Shown here piece by piece: positions 34,600 through 44,084 of a stretch of DNA of 64,000 nt (positions are counted from its first letter, which is position 1; every line of letters starts with the position of its first letter). The stretch is from Clostridia bacterium (GTDB lineage: Bacteria > Bacillota > Clostridia > Oscillospirales > CAG-272). The position numbers and the translations under genes were made by a program. Below the pieces are notes generated by a model, which saw only the letters and a list, made by a program, of their open reading frames with translations, had not been told where the DNA came from and made no database searches. The stretch spans positions 1-64,000 of the forward strand of contig JAFTSU010000010.1 of the NCBI GenBank assembly GCA_017467105.1. The letters run 5' to 3'.

Positions 34600-37500
34600 A
34601 TGCTCAAAATATACAGAACCAATCTAAGCTCTAAATACCCCCCATCGCTCGAGAAGGAAATAATCAGTCTGGTCAACAGCGGAGAAAAATCCTATCTGAT
34701 AGTTCCCGAGCAGGACACGGTTATACGTGAGGTAAGGATGACCTCTCTTTTACCGGAGAGCGCTCCTCTGTGCTTTGAGGTCACCAATTTTTCAAGATTT
34801 GCAAACAGCGCCTTCCGCGCCCTCGGAGGCATATCGGGAGAATACTGTGACGACAGCAAAAAGGCACTGATAATGTGGAGAGCGCTGACAGAGCTCTCCC
34901 CTATGCTGAGCATGACTCGCGCAAACGGCGAGATCGGTCAGAAGCTGGTCGAATCCTCTCTCCTCGCGGTAAAGGAGATGCAGAGCTCCGGAATAAGCGC
35001 CGAGGAGCTGTTTTCGGTATCCGAGAATGAGATCGTACGAGGTGACTCAAGACTTCAGGGCAAGATAAAAGATCTCTCCGCTATATACAGTATGTACAAG
35101 AAACTGCTCTCGGAGAAATTCACCGACTCCGGCGACGATATCGAAATGGCTATAAAAAAGCTGAAAGAAAACAGCGATTATTTATCCGGCTCCCACGTAT
35201 TTATAGACGGCTTCACCTCGTTTACAGAGCCACAGTACAGACTTATCGCGGAAATGGCATCAAAATGCGATATAAGTCTGTATATCCCTTATCCGAAGGG
35301 AGCTGAGGAGCTGTTTGAATATACAGAGCCCCGAGGAGCTATAGAAAAGCTGAAGGTAGCGGCAAGAAAGCTCGGCGTCTCGGTTACGGTAAAGCACTCT
35401 CTTGATTATCAGGATAAATCCGATATCTCAATTCACGAGATTTGCTCTCACTTATGGAATAAAAATACTCCTTTTGACAATATTAGTTTACAGAACATCG
35501 ATACAGTCAGAATATTTGAAGCTTCAACCCCCTTCGAAATGTGCGAGTTTGTAGCTCAGGATATAAGGAGACGCGTAATTTCCGGAGCTTCATACAGCGA
35601 CTTCGCTATCGTTGCCAGAGACGCTGGTGTTTACAAGGGACTGATAGACACGTCTATGAGAGACGCGGATATCCCCACCTTCTTCTCAGCCGAGAGAGAC
35701 CCCGCCGCCTTCGAGGCGATCAAGCTCATTTATACAGCTTACGCCATCATCAGATCGGGCTTCGCCCTCGAGGACGTTATAACCTATTCAAAGTGCGGCT
35801 TGTCCGGTATAGACAGAGCCGACTCAGACGAATTTGAATCCTACGTAAACGCCTGGACCATCAGCGGCTCTCAGTTCACCCGTGACGAGCCTTGGAATAT
35901 GAACCCTCTCGGGTATACGCTACGCCGACCGGAAGGAACGGACGAGAAGCTCAGGCGAATTAACTCGACACGGGATAGGCTTATTGCTCCTCTGAAGAAA
36001 TTCAAGGAAAGCTGCTCCCTTGCCTCCACCGTTAAGGAATGCGCCACCGCGCTGTATGATTTTCTCACCTATCTAGGCCTTGAGGAGCAGCTTAAACTAA
36101 GAGCGGAAAGGCTTGACAGGCTTGGCGAGCGTGACTTTGCCGAGGACAATCTCAAGCTGTGGCAGCTCATCTGCAGCACCCTCGATACTCTCGTGGAGGT
36201 AAGCGGCGACTTCCCATCCGACAGGGAGAGCTTCCTCGGTCAGTTTAAGCTTCTTATCTCGTCGGCAAGCATAGGGAAAATCCCCTCTTATATTGATTCC
36301 GTCACCGTAGGAAGTGCGGATATGATCCGCCTTGTTAACAAAAAGCATGTTTACTTAATAGGCGTAGGCGCAGGCGAGTTTCCATCAGCGCCGTCGGATA
36401 CCTCCTTCTTCTCGGAGAGAGACAAGCTTTCGCTCTCGGCAGCAGGACTTAAGGTTGAGCCGGAGATGGAGATCAGAAACGCCAGAGAGCTGTTCATTAT
36501 GACACGAGCCATATGCTACGCCGGCGAAAGCGTCACCCTGCTCTATTCCGGAACCAACACGAAATTCAAGGCTATCGAGCCGTCCGCCGTTATCCGACGC
36601 ATATGCGAGCTGTGCGGTATCAGGCCTACCGTTATCTCATCTCTCGGCCCCGAGGACAGACTCTGGTCCGCAGAGGCGGCGCTTACAGACACGCAGCTGG
36701 ATAAGCGCGGAGTCAGAGAAGCTGTCAGAGATGCGCTGTGCAGGTCCGGCTATGAGGATACCGTCAGAGTGAGCGAGGGAGAAATCGAAAGAGTTGGAAT
36801 GAGACTCGGCGAGGATATCTGCCGCGGTCTCTATTCAAAGCCTCTCGCCCTCACCCAGACCCAGCTTGAAAGCTTCACGGGCTGTCCTCTGTCATACTTC
36901 TGCAGATTTACGGTAAAGCTCGCGGAGGACGAGGTGCACGAGCTGGACTCCCGCGGTATAGGCACGTTTATCCACGCAATACTCGAAAACTTTTTTAGAT
37001 ATCTTAACGAAAACGGCGTAGAAGCAGGCGATCTTTGCGAGGAGGAGCGAATCAGAATATGTGAGGAGTCGGCGAGAAAATACATCACTTCGATGGACGA
37101 TTCTCTGAGTAGCGCGTCGGCTATGACCGCCGTGAAGATCGCAAGGCTGCGCCGCGCCTCCATTCCGATCGTAAACGGACTGTGCGAGGAATTCTCCGTT
37201 TCAAAATTCAAGCCGCGCCTGTTTGAGATCAGGATCTCGAGGGGGGAGCCGGACTCACCCTCGCCGCTTACGCTTACGACGGATAAGAGCCGCGAGGTGT
37301 ACGTATACGGAGTGATCGACAGAGTTGATACCTATGAAAAGGACGGCAAAATATACGTTAGGGTAGTAGACTATAAAACGGGCAAAAAGGACTTCTCCCC
37401 CGAGGATCTTAAGGAGGGAAAAAACCTGCAGATGTTCCTTTATCTGAAGTCAATAATAGAAACCGACAGCAAAAGGTTCAGAGAAAGTCTTGGCGCGGGT

Positions 37501-37911
37501 GAGGGAGACGAGATACTGCCCGCAGGCGTACTATACGCCAGAACCTCGGTGGGCGACGTTCGGATAAGCAGACCCGACGATGCTATTGCCGAGGAGGCGA
37601 TAAGGGATGAGCAGAAGAGAGAGGGCATGGTGCTGGATGACGAGGATGTTATCAACGCCATGGGATTAAGATACACACCTCTCTACTCAAAACGCACCCC
37701 GGACAAGATACCAAGCTCCAAGCGCGAGCTTCTCTTCACCTCTCAGAGCTACTTTGACCTTATGGAGACCGTAGAGGAGTCGGTTAAGGCTATTGCTGAT
37801 AGGATAATAGACGGAGAGGCGTTTGCTGATCCGAGAAGAGAATCCGGTCAAAGCAGTCATTGTGAATACTGCAAGTTCAAGCCTATTTGCAGAAGAGACA
37901 GCTTTAAATAA
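34600..37911 (+). CDS. addB: ATP-dependent helicase/nuclease subunit B (AddB-type)
   Basis: Protein of 1103 residues with the AddB layout. The C-terminal RecB-type nuclease contains YGVIDRVDTYE and VVDYKTGKKDF, which supply the catalytic Asp and Lys. The four iron-sulfur cysteines are split between FTGCPLSYFC (about residue 760) and the C-terminal HCEYCKFKPIC. A helicase-like segment YLIGVGAGEFPSAPSD is present. The N-terminal Walker A of Bacillus AddB is missing, as in RexB-type subunits. AddB with AddA repairs double-strand breaks. The usual neighbour addA is not in this window. Confidence 0.9.
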   Translation: MLKIYRTNLSSKYPPSLEKEIISLVNSGEKSYLIVPEQDTVIREVRMTSLLPESAPLCFEVTNFSRFANSAFRALGGISGEYCDDSKKALIMWRALTELSPMLSMTRANGEIGQKLVESSLLAVKEMQSSGISAEELFSVSENEIVRGDSRLQGKIKDLSAIYSMYKKLLSEKFTDSGDDIEMAIKKLKENSDYLSGSHVFIDGFTSFTEPQYRLIAEMASKCDISLYIPYPKGAEELFEYTEPRGAIEKLKVAARKLGVSVTVKHSLDYQDKSDISIHEICSHLWNKNTPFDNISLQNIDTVRIFEASTPFEMCEFVAQDIRRRVISGASYSDFAIVARDAGVYKGLIDTSMRDADIPTFFSAERDPAAFEAIKLIYTAYAIIRSGFALEDVITYSKCGLSGIDRADSDEFESYVNAWTISGSQFTRDEPWNMNPLGYTLRRPEGTDEKLRRINSTRDRLIAPLKKFKESCSLASTVKECATALYDFLTYLGLEEQLKLRAERLDRLGERDFAEDNLKLWQLICSTLDTLVEVSGDFPSDRESFLGQFKLLISSASIGKIPSYIDSVTVGSADMIRLVNKKHVYLIGVGAGEFPSAPSDTSFFSERDKLSLSAAGLKVEPEMEIRNARELFIMTRAICYAGESVTLLYSGTNTKFKAIEPSAVIRRICELCGIRPTVISSLGPEDRLWSAEAALTDTQLDKRGVREAVRDALCRSGYEDTVRVSEGEIERVGMRLGEDICRGLYSKPLALTQTQLESFTGCPLSYFCRFTVKLAEDEVHELDSRGIGTFIHAILENFFRYLNENGVEAGDLCEEERIRICEESARKYITSMDDSLSSASAMTAVKIARLRRASIPIVNGLCEEFSVSKFKPRLFEIRISRGEPDSPSPLTLTTDKSREVYVYGVIDRVDTYEKDGKIYVRVVDYKTGKKDFSPEDLKEGKNLQMFLYLKSIIETDSKRFRESLGAGEGDEILPAGVLYARTSVGDVRISRPDDAIAEEAIRDEQKREGMVLDDEDVINAMGLRYTPLYSKRTPDKIPSSKRELLFTSQSYFDLMETVEESVKAIADRIIDGEAFADPRRESGQSSHCEYCKFKPICRRDSFK

Positions 37912-37913
37912 GC

Positions 37914-37959
37914 AAAAACCGCAATAATGTAAACCAAAAGCTACATTATTGCGGTTTTT
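37914..37959. terminator. Bidirectional terminator between addB and carD
   Basis: Perfect 18-bp stem AAAAACCGCAATAATGTA / TACATTATTGCGGTTTTT with a 10-nt loop. The A/T flanks make it work in both directions for the converging addB and carD genes. Confidence 0.92.
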
Positions 37960-37991
37960 ATGATTTTTACAATGCTATATTACAAAGTGAC

Positions 37992-38501
37992 TTATTTTAT
38001 TTCCGAGTGACTTTTGATATAGTCACCAACCTCAGAGGGATCTATGCCAAGCACCATCGCAAGCTCCGAATGAAGAACGAATTCAGCCTTGCGAAGCACA
38101 CCCTCGTCGGAGAGATAATTTTTCTTACCCTCGGCTATACGGCGCTCACCCGTAGAGTGTATCGCCTTCATAACTCCGATTATCCTGCGCTGGTCAGCGG
38201 ACTCTATTACAGCCTTGAAGCTATCCGCGCGTCGACGGTTATCCTGTATCCACTCGTGCTCGGTAATACTCGGTATATCAGCTATCAGCGCATTCACCTC
38301 GTCGACAGACATAAGAGGGCGAATACACTTAACAAGATTTTCATTATCAACGGGAACAAAGGTGAGAGAGTCCTGTCTGCCCGACGGACTGCCCAGAACG
38401 TAGTATGTACGGGCGGCGTCTGTTATAGCCTCTTCCCTGATGTCAAAAACGGTCATAACCCCGTTTGCTCCGTACACAACGTTATCGCCTATCTTGTACA
38501 T
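37992..38501 (-). CDS. carD: CarD-family transcription regulator
   Basis: Protein of 169 residues. The N-terminal RNA polymerase-binding domain starts with YKIGDNVVYGANGVMTVFDI, the CarD/CdnL/TRCF-RID pattern, and a helical DNA-binding domain follows. CarD proteins bind the RNAP beta subunit and stabilise open promoter complexes, often at rRNA promoters. The ATG follows GGAGG. It is a single gene with a fair promoter at 38559-38588 (TAAAAT, TTGAAT, 18 bp) and shares a terminator with addB. Confidence 0.9.
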   Translation of the reverse strand: MYKIGDNVVYGANGVMTVFDIREEAITDAARTYYVLGSPSGRQDSLTFVPVDNENLVKCIRPLMSVDEVNALIADIPSITEHEWIQDNRRRADSFKAVIESADQRRIIGVMKAIHSTGERRIAEGKKNYLSDEGVLRKAEFVLHSELAMVLGIDPSEVGDYIKSHSEIK

Positions 38502-38853
38502 TTCTCCAACCTCCGCGACGCAAAAGCTGCCTTGGCTTGCGCTTATTTCACTATGAATATTTTACCATATTTTGACCTCCGAATTCAAGGGGCAAATTGC
38601 ACAAAGAAAAGTTTTTATTTTATCTTTTTATGAGAAAACCGACCATACCAACAATGGTAACGGAGTCATTCCCTTTTAACTTATTAGAGTGTTGCTGTCA
38701 TCCTTTCATCTCTTTGTTAATTTCGGCACGTCTTTCGGCGGCAGCGTTTTACCGTTTATTTCGTTCTTTGTTAACAAATGTCCCTTTCCTTGTTGACAAA
38801 CGAACGAGTTTTATGTAAAATATAGTCGTAATATTTTTAATTGTGGAGGGATT
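38502..38853. other. Divergent promoter region of carD and the OB-fold lipoprotein
   Basis: This 352-bp stretch contains a carD promoter candidate (TTGAAT 38583-38588, TAAAAT 38559-38564, minus strand, 18-bp spacer) and a better plus-strand promoter near the other end. Nothing else is recognised. Confidence 0.6.
38792..38820 (+). promoter_or_regulatory. Sigma-A promoter of the OB-fold lipoprotein gene
   Basis: TTGACA (38792-38797) and TAAAAT (38815-38820) with a 17-bp spacer, 34 bp before the start codon. Confidence 0.85.
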
Positions 38854-40851
38854 ATGAAAAGATCATCACTACTTGTCACTCTTATTCTTATCCTGTCACT
38901 TCTCCTTTGCTCCTGTACGCTCGGAGGCGAAGGCGGCGGTGAGTCAGATGGCGAGGGAGCGGGGGGCGAATCCGCCGTTACCATTGCCGAGGCAAAGGCT
39001 GCTCTGGCAGAGGTTGGCGACGTAAGCAGCACGCCCGTCACTATCAAGGCTACCGTACGTGAGGTTGACGAAAACGGAATTGTCAGAGTATCCGACAGCA
39101 CCGGCTCGCTGGACGTTCTTCTGACGAAGGGCATTGACGCCGAGGGTAAGGAGATTCTGTTCTCCGCTATAGAGAATAAACCCAAGGTCAAGGACACGGT
39201 TACTCTCAAGGTAAAGCTTTGGAAGCTTGGCGACAGCATATCAGCCTACGAGGCAGTTATAGTATCAATTGATGCGTTTTCATACGTTGAGATGTCAGTT
39301 GCCGACGCTAGAAGCGCCGAGATTGGCAAGGGAATCAAGCTCACCGGTGTGGTTGCAAGCGTAACGTACGCTAACGGATTTGTTCCGTCCGGCTTCATAC
39401 TCGTTGATTCCACCTCTTCTATCTACGTATATTCTCAGACTGCCGCCGCAAATGTTAAGGTTGGCAACACCGTCACCGTCGTTGGTGAAAAGGACTATTG
39501 GATACTCGAGGACGAGCAGGTAAACGCTCAGAAATTCGGTTATAAGGGCTCTTGTCAGCTGGCAAACGCATCGGTAACCGCGAACGATAACCTGACAGAT
39601 GGAGCATTCGACAAGAGCTGGATCGAGGAAACTACGCTGATGGATCTGCTCTCCACTCCCGTAACCGAGAATATTACCTCAAGGATATACAAGGTCAACG
39701 CTCTCGTCAAGGAGGTCGAGGACAAAGGATTTACAAACTTCTACTTCTTTGATCTCGACGGCAAAACCGGCTCGTACACCTATACTCAGTGCAACGGCGC
39801 GGACTTCACCTGGCTGCGCGAATTTGACGGAAAGATCTGTACCGTATATCTTACCGCTCTCAATGCAAAATCCACCTCATCCAGCTGTCTGTTCAGACTG
39901 CTGCCCATATCCGTGTCTGACGACGGCTACGTCTTCGATACTGCCGATGCTCCGAAATACGCAGTTAAGTATCACGGCTTGACCCAGTTGAAGAAGGAGT
40001 ACAGCGGAGATCCCGCTCTAACGTTAAACACAGCTGTATCATCTGAGCTTCTCGGCTTTGAGGGAGTCACGCTTTCCTTCTCCTCAAACAACGAAAGCGT
40101 AGTTAAATTTAACACGGATAGCGGTATAACCGTAATGAACTGCCCCGGCTTCGGTACTGCAACCGTCACGGTTACAGCAACCTACTGTGAATATACCTAC
40201 AGCGAGGATATCACCGTTACGGTAGATGAGAACGCAGTAGTTGACGCTCTCACCGTCGGTGACGCTATAGATGCAGACGAGGAGGCCGACGTAACGGTTA
40301 AGGGCATCGTAGGTCCCTCCATCGTTCACGCAAACCGCAGAGGATTCTACCTCATAGATTCAACGGGAATTATCTCCGTTTCCTTTGCAAACTCCAAGGA
40401 TCTTGAGGATATAGAAATAGGTAACGAGGTGATCATCACCGGTAAGAAAATTACCGTTGACGGCTCTCAGATCTGTATAGATAACGCTTCCCTGGTGGCA
40501 AACTACTACGGTCAGAACGAGTTCCCTGCCGGCACCGTTACGGAGAACGCTGACATTGCTAATGCGGTAAGCCAGGGTAACACCACCGCTATATACAAGG
40601 CTACGGGAACACTTAAGGTCGTAGGCACTCAGCATTATTCCAATTACGTTATCACGATCGACGGCATCGACTACACGCTCTACGCGAGCAAGGCTGCCAC
40701 TCAGTACGCCTTTCTCACCGAGCAAATCAATAACGAGGTAGAGGTGCTTTTATCCGTAGTTAACTGGAACGGAAAATCCTACAAGCTCTGCGCTCTCGGT
40801 CTGATCACCGAGGACGGAACCGTCTATAACGAATACAGCTTTGCTAAGTAA
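38854..40851 (+). CDS. Lipoprotein with repeated OB-fold-like domains
   Basis: Surface lipoprotein of 665 residues. The signal peptide ends with a lipobox (LLLCSC, lipidated Cys21), then comes a Gly/Glu/Ser-rich linker. At least four OB-fold-like modules follow, recognisable by repeats of the type VTIKATVREVDENGIVRVSDSTGSL and GFYLIDSTGIISVSFAN with VKVGNTVTVVGEK. An Ig-like segment lies around residues 375-460. Such modules occur in secreted nucleic acid- or carbohydrate-binding proteins of gut bacteria. Function is unknown. It has its own strong promoter and lies just before the SCIFF gene. Confidence 0.82.
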   Translation: MKRSSLLVTLILILSLLLCSCTLGGEGGGESDGEGAGGESAVTIAEAKAALAEVGDVSSTPVTIKATVREVDENGIVRVSDSTGSLDVLLTKGIDAEGKEILFSAIENKPKVKDTVTLKVKLWKLGDSISAYEAVIVSIDAFSYVEMSVADARSAEIGKGIKLTGVVASVTYANGFVPSGFILVDSTSSIYVYSQTAAANVKVGNTVTVVGEKDYWILEDEQVNAQKFGYKGSCQLANASVTANDNLTDGAFDKSWIEETTLMDLLSTPVTENITSRIYKVNALVKEVEDKGFTNFYFFDLDGKTGSYTYTQCNGADFTWLREFDGKICTVYLTALNAKSTSSSCLFRLLPISVSDDGYVFDTADAPKYAVKYHGLTQLKKEYSGDPALTLNTAVSSELLGFEGVTLSFSSNNESVVKFNTDSGITVMNCPGFGTATVTVTATYCEYTYSEDITVTVDENAVVDALTVGDAIDADEEADVTVKGIVGPSIVHANRRGFYLIDSTGIISVSFANSKDLEDIEIGNEVIITGKKITVDGSQICIDNASLVANYYGQNEFPAGTVTENADIANAVSQGNTTAIYKATGTLKVVGTQHYSNYVITIDGIDYTLYASKAATQYAFLTEQINNEVEVLLSVVNWNGKSYKLCALGLITEDGTVYNEYSFAK

Positions 40852-40875
40852 GTCAAAGGAATTTTAAAAAATTTG

Positions 40876-40904
40876 TTGACTTTATAAATTATGTATGTTA
40901 TAAT
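40876..40904 (+). promoter_or_regulatory. Sigma-A promoter of the SCIFF precursor gene
   Basis: TTGACT (40876-40881), 17 bp, TATAAT (40899-40904), 30 bp before the precursor start. Confidence 0.85.
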
Positions 40905-40934
40905 CTAATAGCAAATTATATTTGGAGGCTTATT

Positions 40935-41087
40935 ATGAAGCACATTAAGACTATTGAAACCAAGAATCTTTGCGAGAGCGCGAAGAATGGCGGATGCGGC
41001 GAATGCCAGACCTCCTGCCAGTCTGCTTGCAAGACCAGCTGCGGCATTGCTAACCAGCAGTGCGAGTCCAAGAAGGAAAGCAAGTAA
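40935..41087 (+). CDS. scfA: SCIFF ranthipeptide precursor (six cysteines in forty-five)
   Basis: Ribosomal peptide of 50 residues, precursor of a thioether-bridged ranthipeptide. The N-terminal MKHIKTIETKNL is the conserved leader, and the core keeps the SCIFF cysteine spacing C-x2-C-x3-C-x3-C-x3-C-x6-C (Cys21, 24, 28, 32, 36, 43) with CQTSCQSACKTSC. A seventh cysteine, Cys13, lies in the leader side. TTGGAGG precedes the ATG. It has its own promoter and terminator, and its maturase gene follows 275 bp later. Threonines between the cysteines are the likely thioether acceptors. Confidence 0.96.
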   Translation: MKHIKTIETKNLCESAKNGGCGECQTSCQSACKTSCGIANQQCESKKESK

Positions 41088-41096
41088 TTGCTCTCT

Positions 41097-41126
41097 AAAA
41101 ATGCCGCCTGCACAGGCGGCATTTTT
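41097..41126 (+). terminator. Terminator between SCIFF precursor and maturase genes
   Basis: Stem AAAAATGCCGCCT / AGGCGGCATTTTT with a GCAC loop, followed by ATG. It ends the small precursor transcript, so precursor levels should exceed maturase levels. Confidence 0.9.
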
Positions 41127-41362
41127 TATGAGCGTCGTACCGGGACATCGGCATTACGGGGGCAAAAGCGATAACGTCAAGGAAAACGCGGCTAACAGTT
41201 TACTGCGTAGCATCTCCCCGCCGATCGCTTTACCGTCCTTTCCGGTGACACCCGGCAAGCGCCTTCCGGTCAAGGCGTAAGGCAGGATATCTCAGAGCTT
41301 CGGCGCTGCGACAGAACAAAATAATACCTCCGGCGTCAGTCGGATATAAATCAGGAGAAAAT

Positions 41363-42742
41363 ATGATACATCAATTCAAGCTTTCGGGATATAATATCGT
41401 GCTGGACGTATGCTCAGGCTCTCTGCACGTAGTAGATGAGGTTGCTTACGATATTATCGAGCTGTATAAGGAAAAGAGCCGTGAGGAAATCCTGGCTCTG
41501 ATGATTGATAAATATATAGGCACCGACGGTATATCCAAAGAGGATATCGAGGAGTGCTACGGTCAGGTCGAGGGACTGGTGGCTGCGGGGAAGCTGTTCG
41601 TAGAGGATAACTATGCGGATATGGCTCCAAGGCTTAAGGAGAAGACAGGCGGAGTTATAAAGGCGCTGTGTCTGCATATAGCTCACAGCTGCAATCTGAA
41701 CTGCTCTTATTGCTTCGCGAGTCAAGGTAAATACCACGGCGAGAGAGCTGTTATGAGCTACGAGGTTGGAAAGCGCGCTCTGGATTTTCTTATTGAAAAT
41801 TCCGGCTCAAGACACAATCTTGAGGTGGACTTCTTCGGCGGCGAGCCTCTTCTCAACTTCGACGTTGTGAAGCAGCTTGTTGCCTACGCAAGATCTATAG
41901 AGAAAAAGCATAACAAGAACTTCAGATTCACTCTGACCACCAACGGCGTGCTTATCGACGACGACGTAATAGACTTCGCAAACCGCGAATGCTCTAACGT
42001 GGTGCTGAGCCTTGACGGACGCCGCGAGGTGCACGACAGATTCAGAGTTGATTATCAGGGCAAGGGCAGCTTTGATAAGATAGTTCCAAAATTTCAGAGG
42101 CTTGTTGAGGCGCGCGGCGGCAAAAATTACTATATGCGCGGAACGTTTACTCACTACAACCCCGATTTCCTCGAGGATATAAAGGCTATGCTGGATCTTG
42201 GCTTCAGAGAGCTTTCTATGGAGCCCGTGGTAGCAGCTCCCGGCGATGAGGCCGAGCTTACCTCCTCGGATATCGAGATCGTAAAGGAACAGTACGAGAA
42301 GCTTGCAGAGCTTATGAAGGAGTATAGAAGAAAGGGCGATCCCTTCACCTTCTACCACTATATGATCGATCTTAAGGGTGGGCCGTGTATCTATAAGCGC
42401 ATTTCCGGATGTGGATCGGGCACCGAGTATATGGCAGTTACGCCCTGGGGCGATCTGTATCCCTGCCATCAGTTCGTAGGAGATGAGAAGTACCTTCTCG
42501 GCAACATATACGACGGAGTTACCAACAACGCCGCTCAGAAGGAATTTGCGAGCTGCAACCTCTACGAGAAGGAGGAGTGCAGAGATTGCTGGGCAAGGCT
42601 TTACTGCTCCGGCGGCTGCGCCGCAAACGCCTACCACTCCACAGGCAGCGTCAAGGGCATATACAAGGCAGGCTGCGAGCTGTTTAAGAAGAGAATGGAA
42701 TGCGCCATTATGCTGGCTATAGACGAGGAGCTTGGCGAGTGA
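41363..42742 (+). CDS. scfB: SCIFF maturase, radical SAM/SPASM enzyme
   Basis: Radical SAM enzyme of 459 residues that forms Cys-to-Thr thioether bridges in the SCIFF peptide. An N-terminal RiPP recognition domain (residues ~1-85) precedes the radical SAM motif CNLNCSYC (Cys110, Cys114, Cys117). The C-terminal SPASM region contains the auxiliary-cluster cysteines: CGSG, YPCHQF, CNLYEKEEC, CRDCWARLYCSGGC, and the last ones in KAGCELF. CAGGAG precedes the ATG. The stop overlaps the next start codon (TGATG), coupling it to the decarboxylase gene. Confidence 0.97.
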   Translation: MIHQFKLSGYNIVLDVCSGSLHVVDEVAYDIIELYKEKSREEILALMIDKYIGTDGISKEDIEECYGQVEGLVAAGKLFVEDNYADMAPRLKEKTGGVIKALCLHIAHSCNLNCSYCFASQGKYHGERAVMSYEVGKRALDFLIENSGSRHNLEVDFFGGEPLLNFDVVKQLVAYARSIEKKHNKNFRFTLTTNGVLIDDDVIDFANRECSNVVLSLDGRREVHDRFRVDYQGKGSFDKIVPKFQRLVEARGGKNYYMRGTFTHYNPDFLEDIKAMLDLGFRELSMEPVVAAPGDEAELTSSDIEIVKEQYEKLAELMKEYRRKGDPFTFYHYMIDLKGGPCIYKRISGCGSGTEYMAVTPWGDLYPCHQFVGDEKYLLGNIYDGVTNNAAQKEFASCNLYEKEECRDCWARLYCSGGCAANAYHSTGSVKGIYKAGCELFKKRMECAIMLAIDEELGE

Positions 42743-44073
42743 TGGCTACGCCTATCTACGATTTTTTGAAAAAATACAGCGACTCAAACGGCGTCAGAAT
42801 GCATATGCCGGGCCATAAGGGCAAGGGCGCATTGGGAATAGAGGCTCTTGATCTGACGGAAATCCGGGGCGCTGATAGCCTGTACGCGCCCGAGGGAATT
42901 ATCAGGGATAGCGAGGAGAGGGCTTCACGTCTGTTTGGTTGTACTACCTTTTACTCCACCGAGGGCTCGTCTCTTTCCATCAAGGCGATGCTTTATCTTG
43001 CTCTGCGTGGAAAAAGAGCTGACGGCGCTCGCCCACTGGTGCTTGCGGCAAGAAACGCCCATCGCGCCTTTATCAGCGCGGCGTGCCTTGTGGACTTCGA
43101 CGTAGAATGGATAGACTCAACCGGCTCCGGCTATCTCTGCTGTCCCCTCAGCGCGCAGGATATAAGACGTACGCTTATGAAAATGAAAAGGAAGCCGGAT
43201 GCCGTATATCTTACCTCTCCGGATTATCTTGGAAATACTGTAAATATTCGAGAAATCTCCGATACGTGTCACGATTTTGGCGTTTTGCTCTTGGTCGATA
43301 ACGCCCACGGAGCATACTTAAGATTCTTGGACGAAAGCCTGCACCCAATAGATCTCGGCGCGGATATGTGCGCGGATTCCGCTCACAAAACCCTGCCCGT
43401 TCTGACGGGTGGTGCTTACCTGCATTTCGGCAAAGGCATCTCTGCCGAAACTATAGCGCACGCGAAGGAGGCTATGCTCCTCTTCGGCTCCACGAGTCCA
43501 TCATATCTGACACTCGCCTCCCTTGACCTTTGTAACGGGTATCTTGAACGTGAGATACGCGATGAGCTTCGCGATACGGTGGCGGAGATATCAAAAGCGA
43601 AGCTCAGGCTTGCAGAGCACGGATTTACCCTAACGGGTGACGAGCCACTCAAAATAACCGTGCTTCCGTCATCCTTTGGTTACACAGGCGAGGAGCTGGG
43701 TAAAATTCTCGAGGACGAAGGTGTATACCCGGAATTCTACGACAGAGATTCCCTGGTCCTTATGCCCTCACCCAGAGGCGAAGAGGGTCTTGATCGAACC
43801 GTGGATATATTGACGAAAATACCCAAAAAAACTCAAAAATCTGCACACGCCCCACGGGTAACCATTCCAAAGCGCGTTATGTCACCAAGACAGGCAATGA
43901 TGTGCGAGAGTGAGATCTTACCGGCAGGAGAATGTGTTGGCAGAGTCGCGGCAGAGGTTTGCGTTGGCTGTCCGCCCGCTGTGCCGATAGTCGTTTCCGG
44001 AGAAGAAATAACTAAAGACGTAGTCAGGGCAGCTGAATACTACGGCATTCACAAGCTTTACGTTACCAAGTAA
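42742..44073 (+). CDS. Orn/Lys/Arg decarboxylase-family PLP enzyme
   Basis: The start is the ATG overlapping the maturase stop codon, giving 443 residues. It opens with the fold-type I basic amino acid decarboxylase motif RMHMPGHKGKG. The PLP-binding Lys lies in DSAHKTLPVLTGGAYLHF, and the catalytic Asp/His pair in LLLVDNAHGAYL. The C-terminal PPAVPIVVSGEEI segment matches the OKR decarboxylase C-domain. The family includes arginine, lysine and ornithine decarboxylases, and the exact substrate cannot be read from the sequence. The product is shorter than the long inducible enzymes (~700 aa), like B. subtilis SpeA-type ones. Confidence 0.87.
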   Translation: MATPIYDFLKKYSDSNGVRMHMPGHKGKGALGIEALDLTEIRGADSLYAPEGIIRDSEERASRLFGCTTFYSTEGSSLSIKAMLYLALRGKRADGARPLVLAARNAHRAFISAACLVDFDVEWIDSTGSGYLCCPLSAQDIRRTLMKMKRKPDAVYLTSPDYLGNTVNIREISDTCHDFGVLLLVDNAHGAYLRFLDESLHPIDLGADMCADSAHKTLPVLTGGAYLHFGKGISAETIAHAKEAMLLFGSTSPSYLTLASLDLCNGYLEREIRDELRDTVAEISKAKLRLAEHGFTLTGDEPLKITVLPSSFGYTGEELGKILEDEGVYPEFYDRDSLVLMPSPRGEEGLDRTVDILTKIPKKTQKSAHAPRVTIPKRVMSPRQAMMCESEILPAGECVGRVAAEVCVGCPPAVPIVVSGEEITKDVVRAAEYYGIHKLYVTK

Positions 44074-44084
44074 GGAGAAACTGT

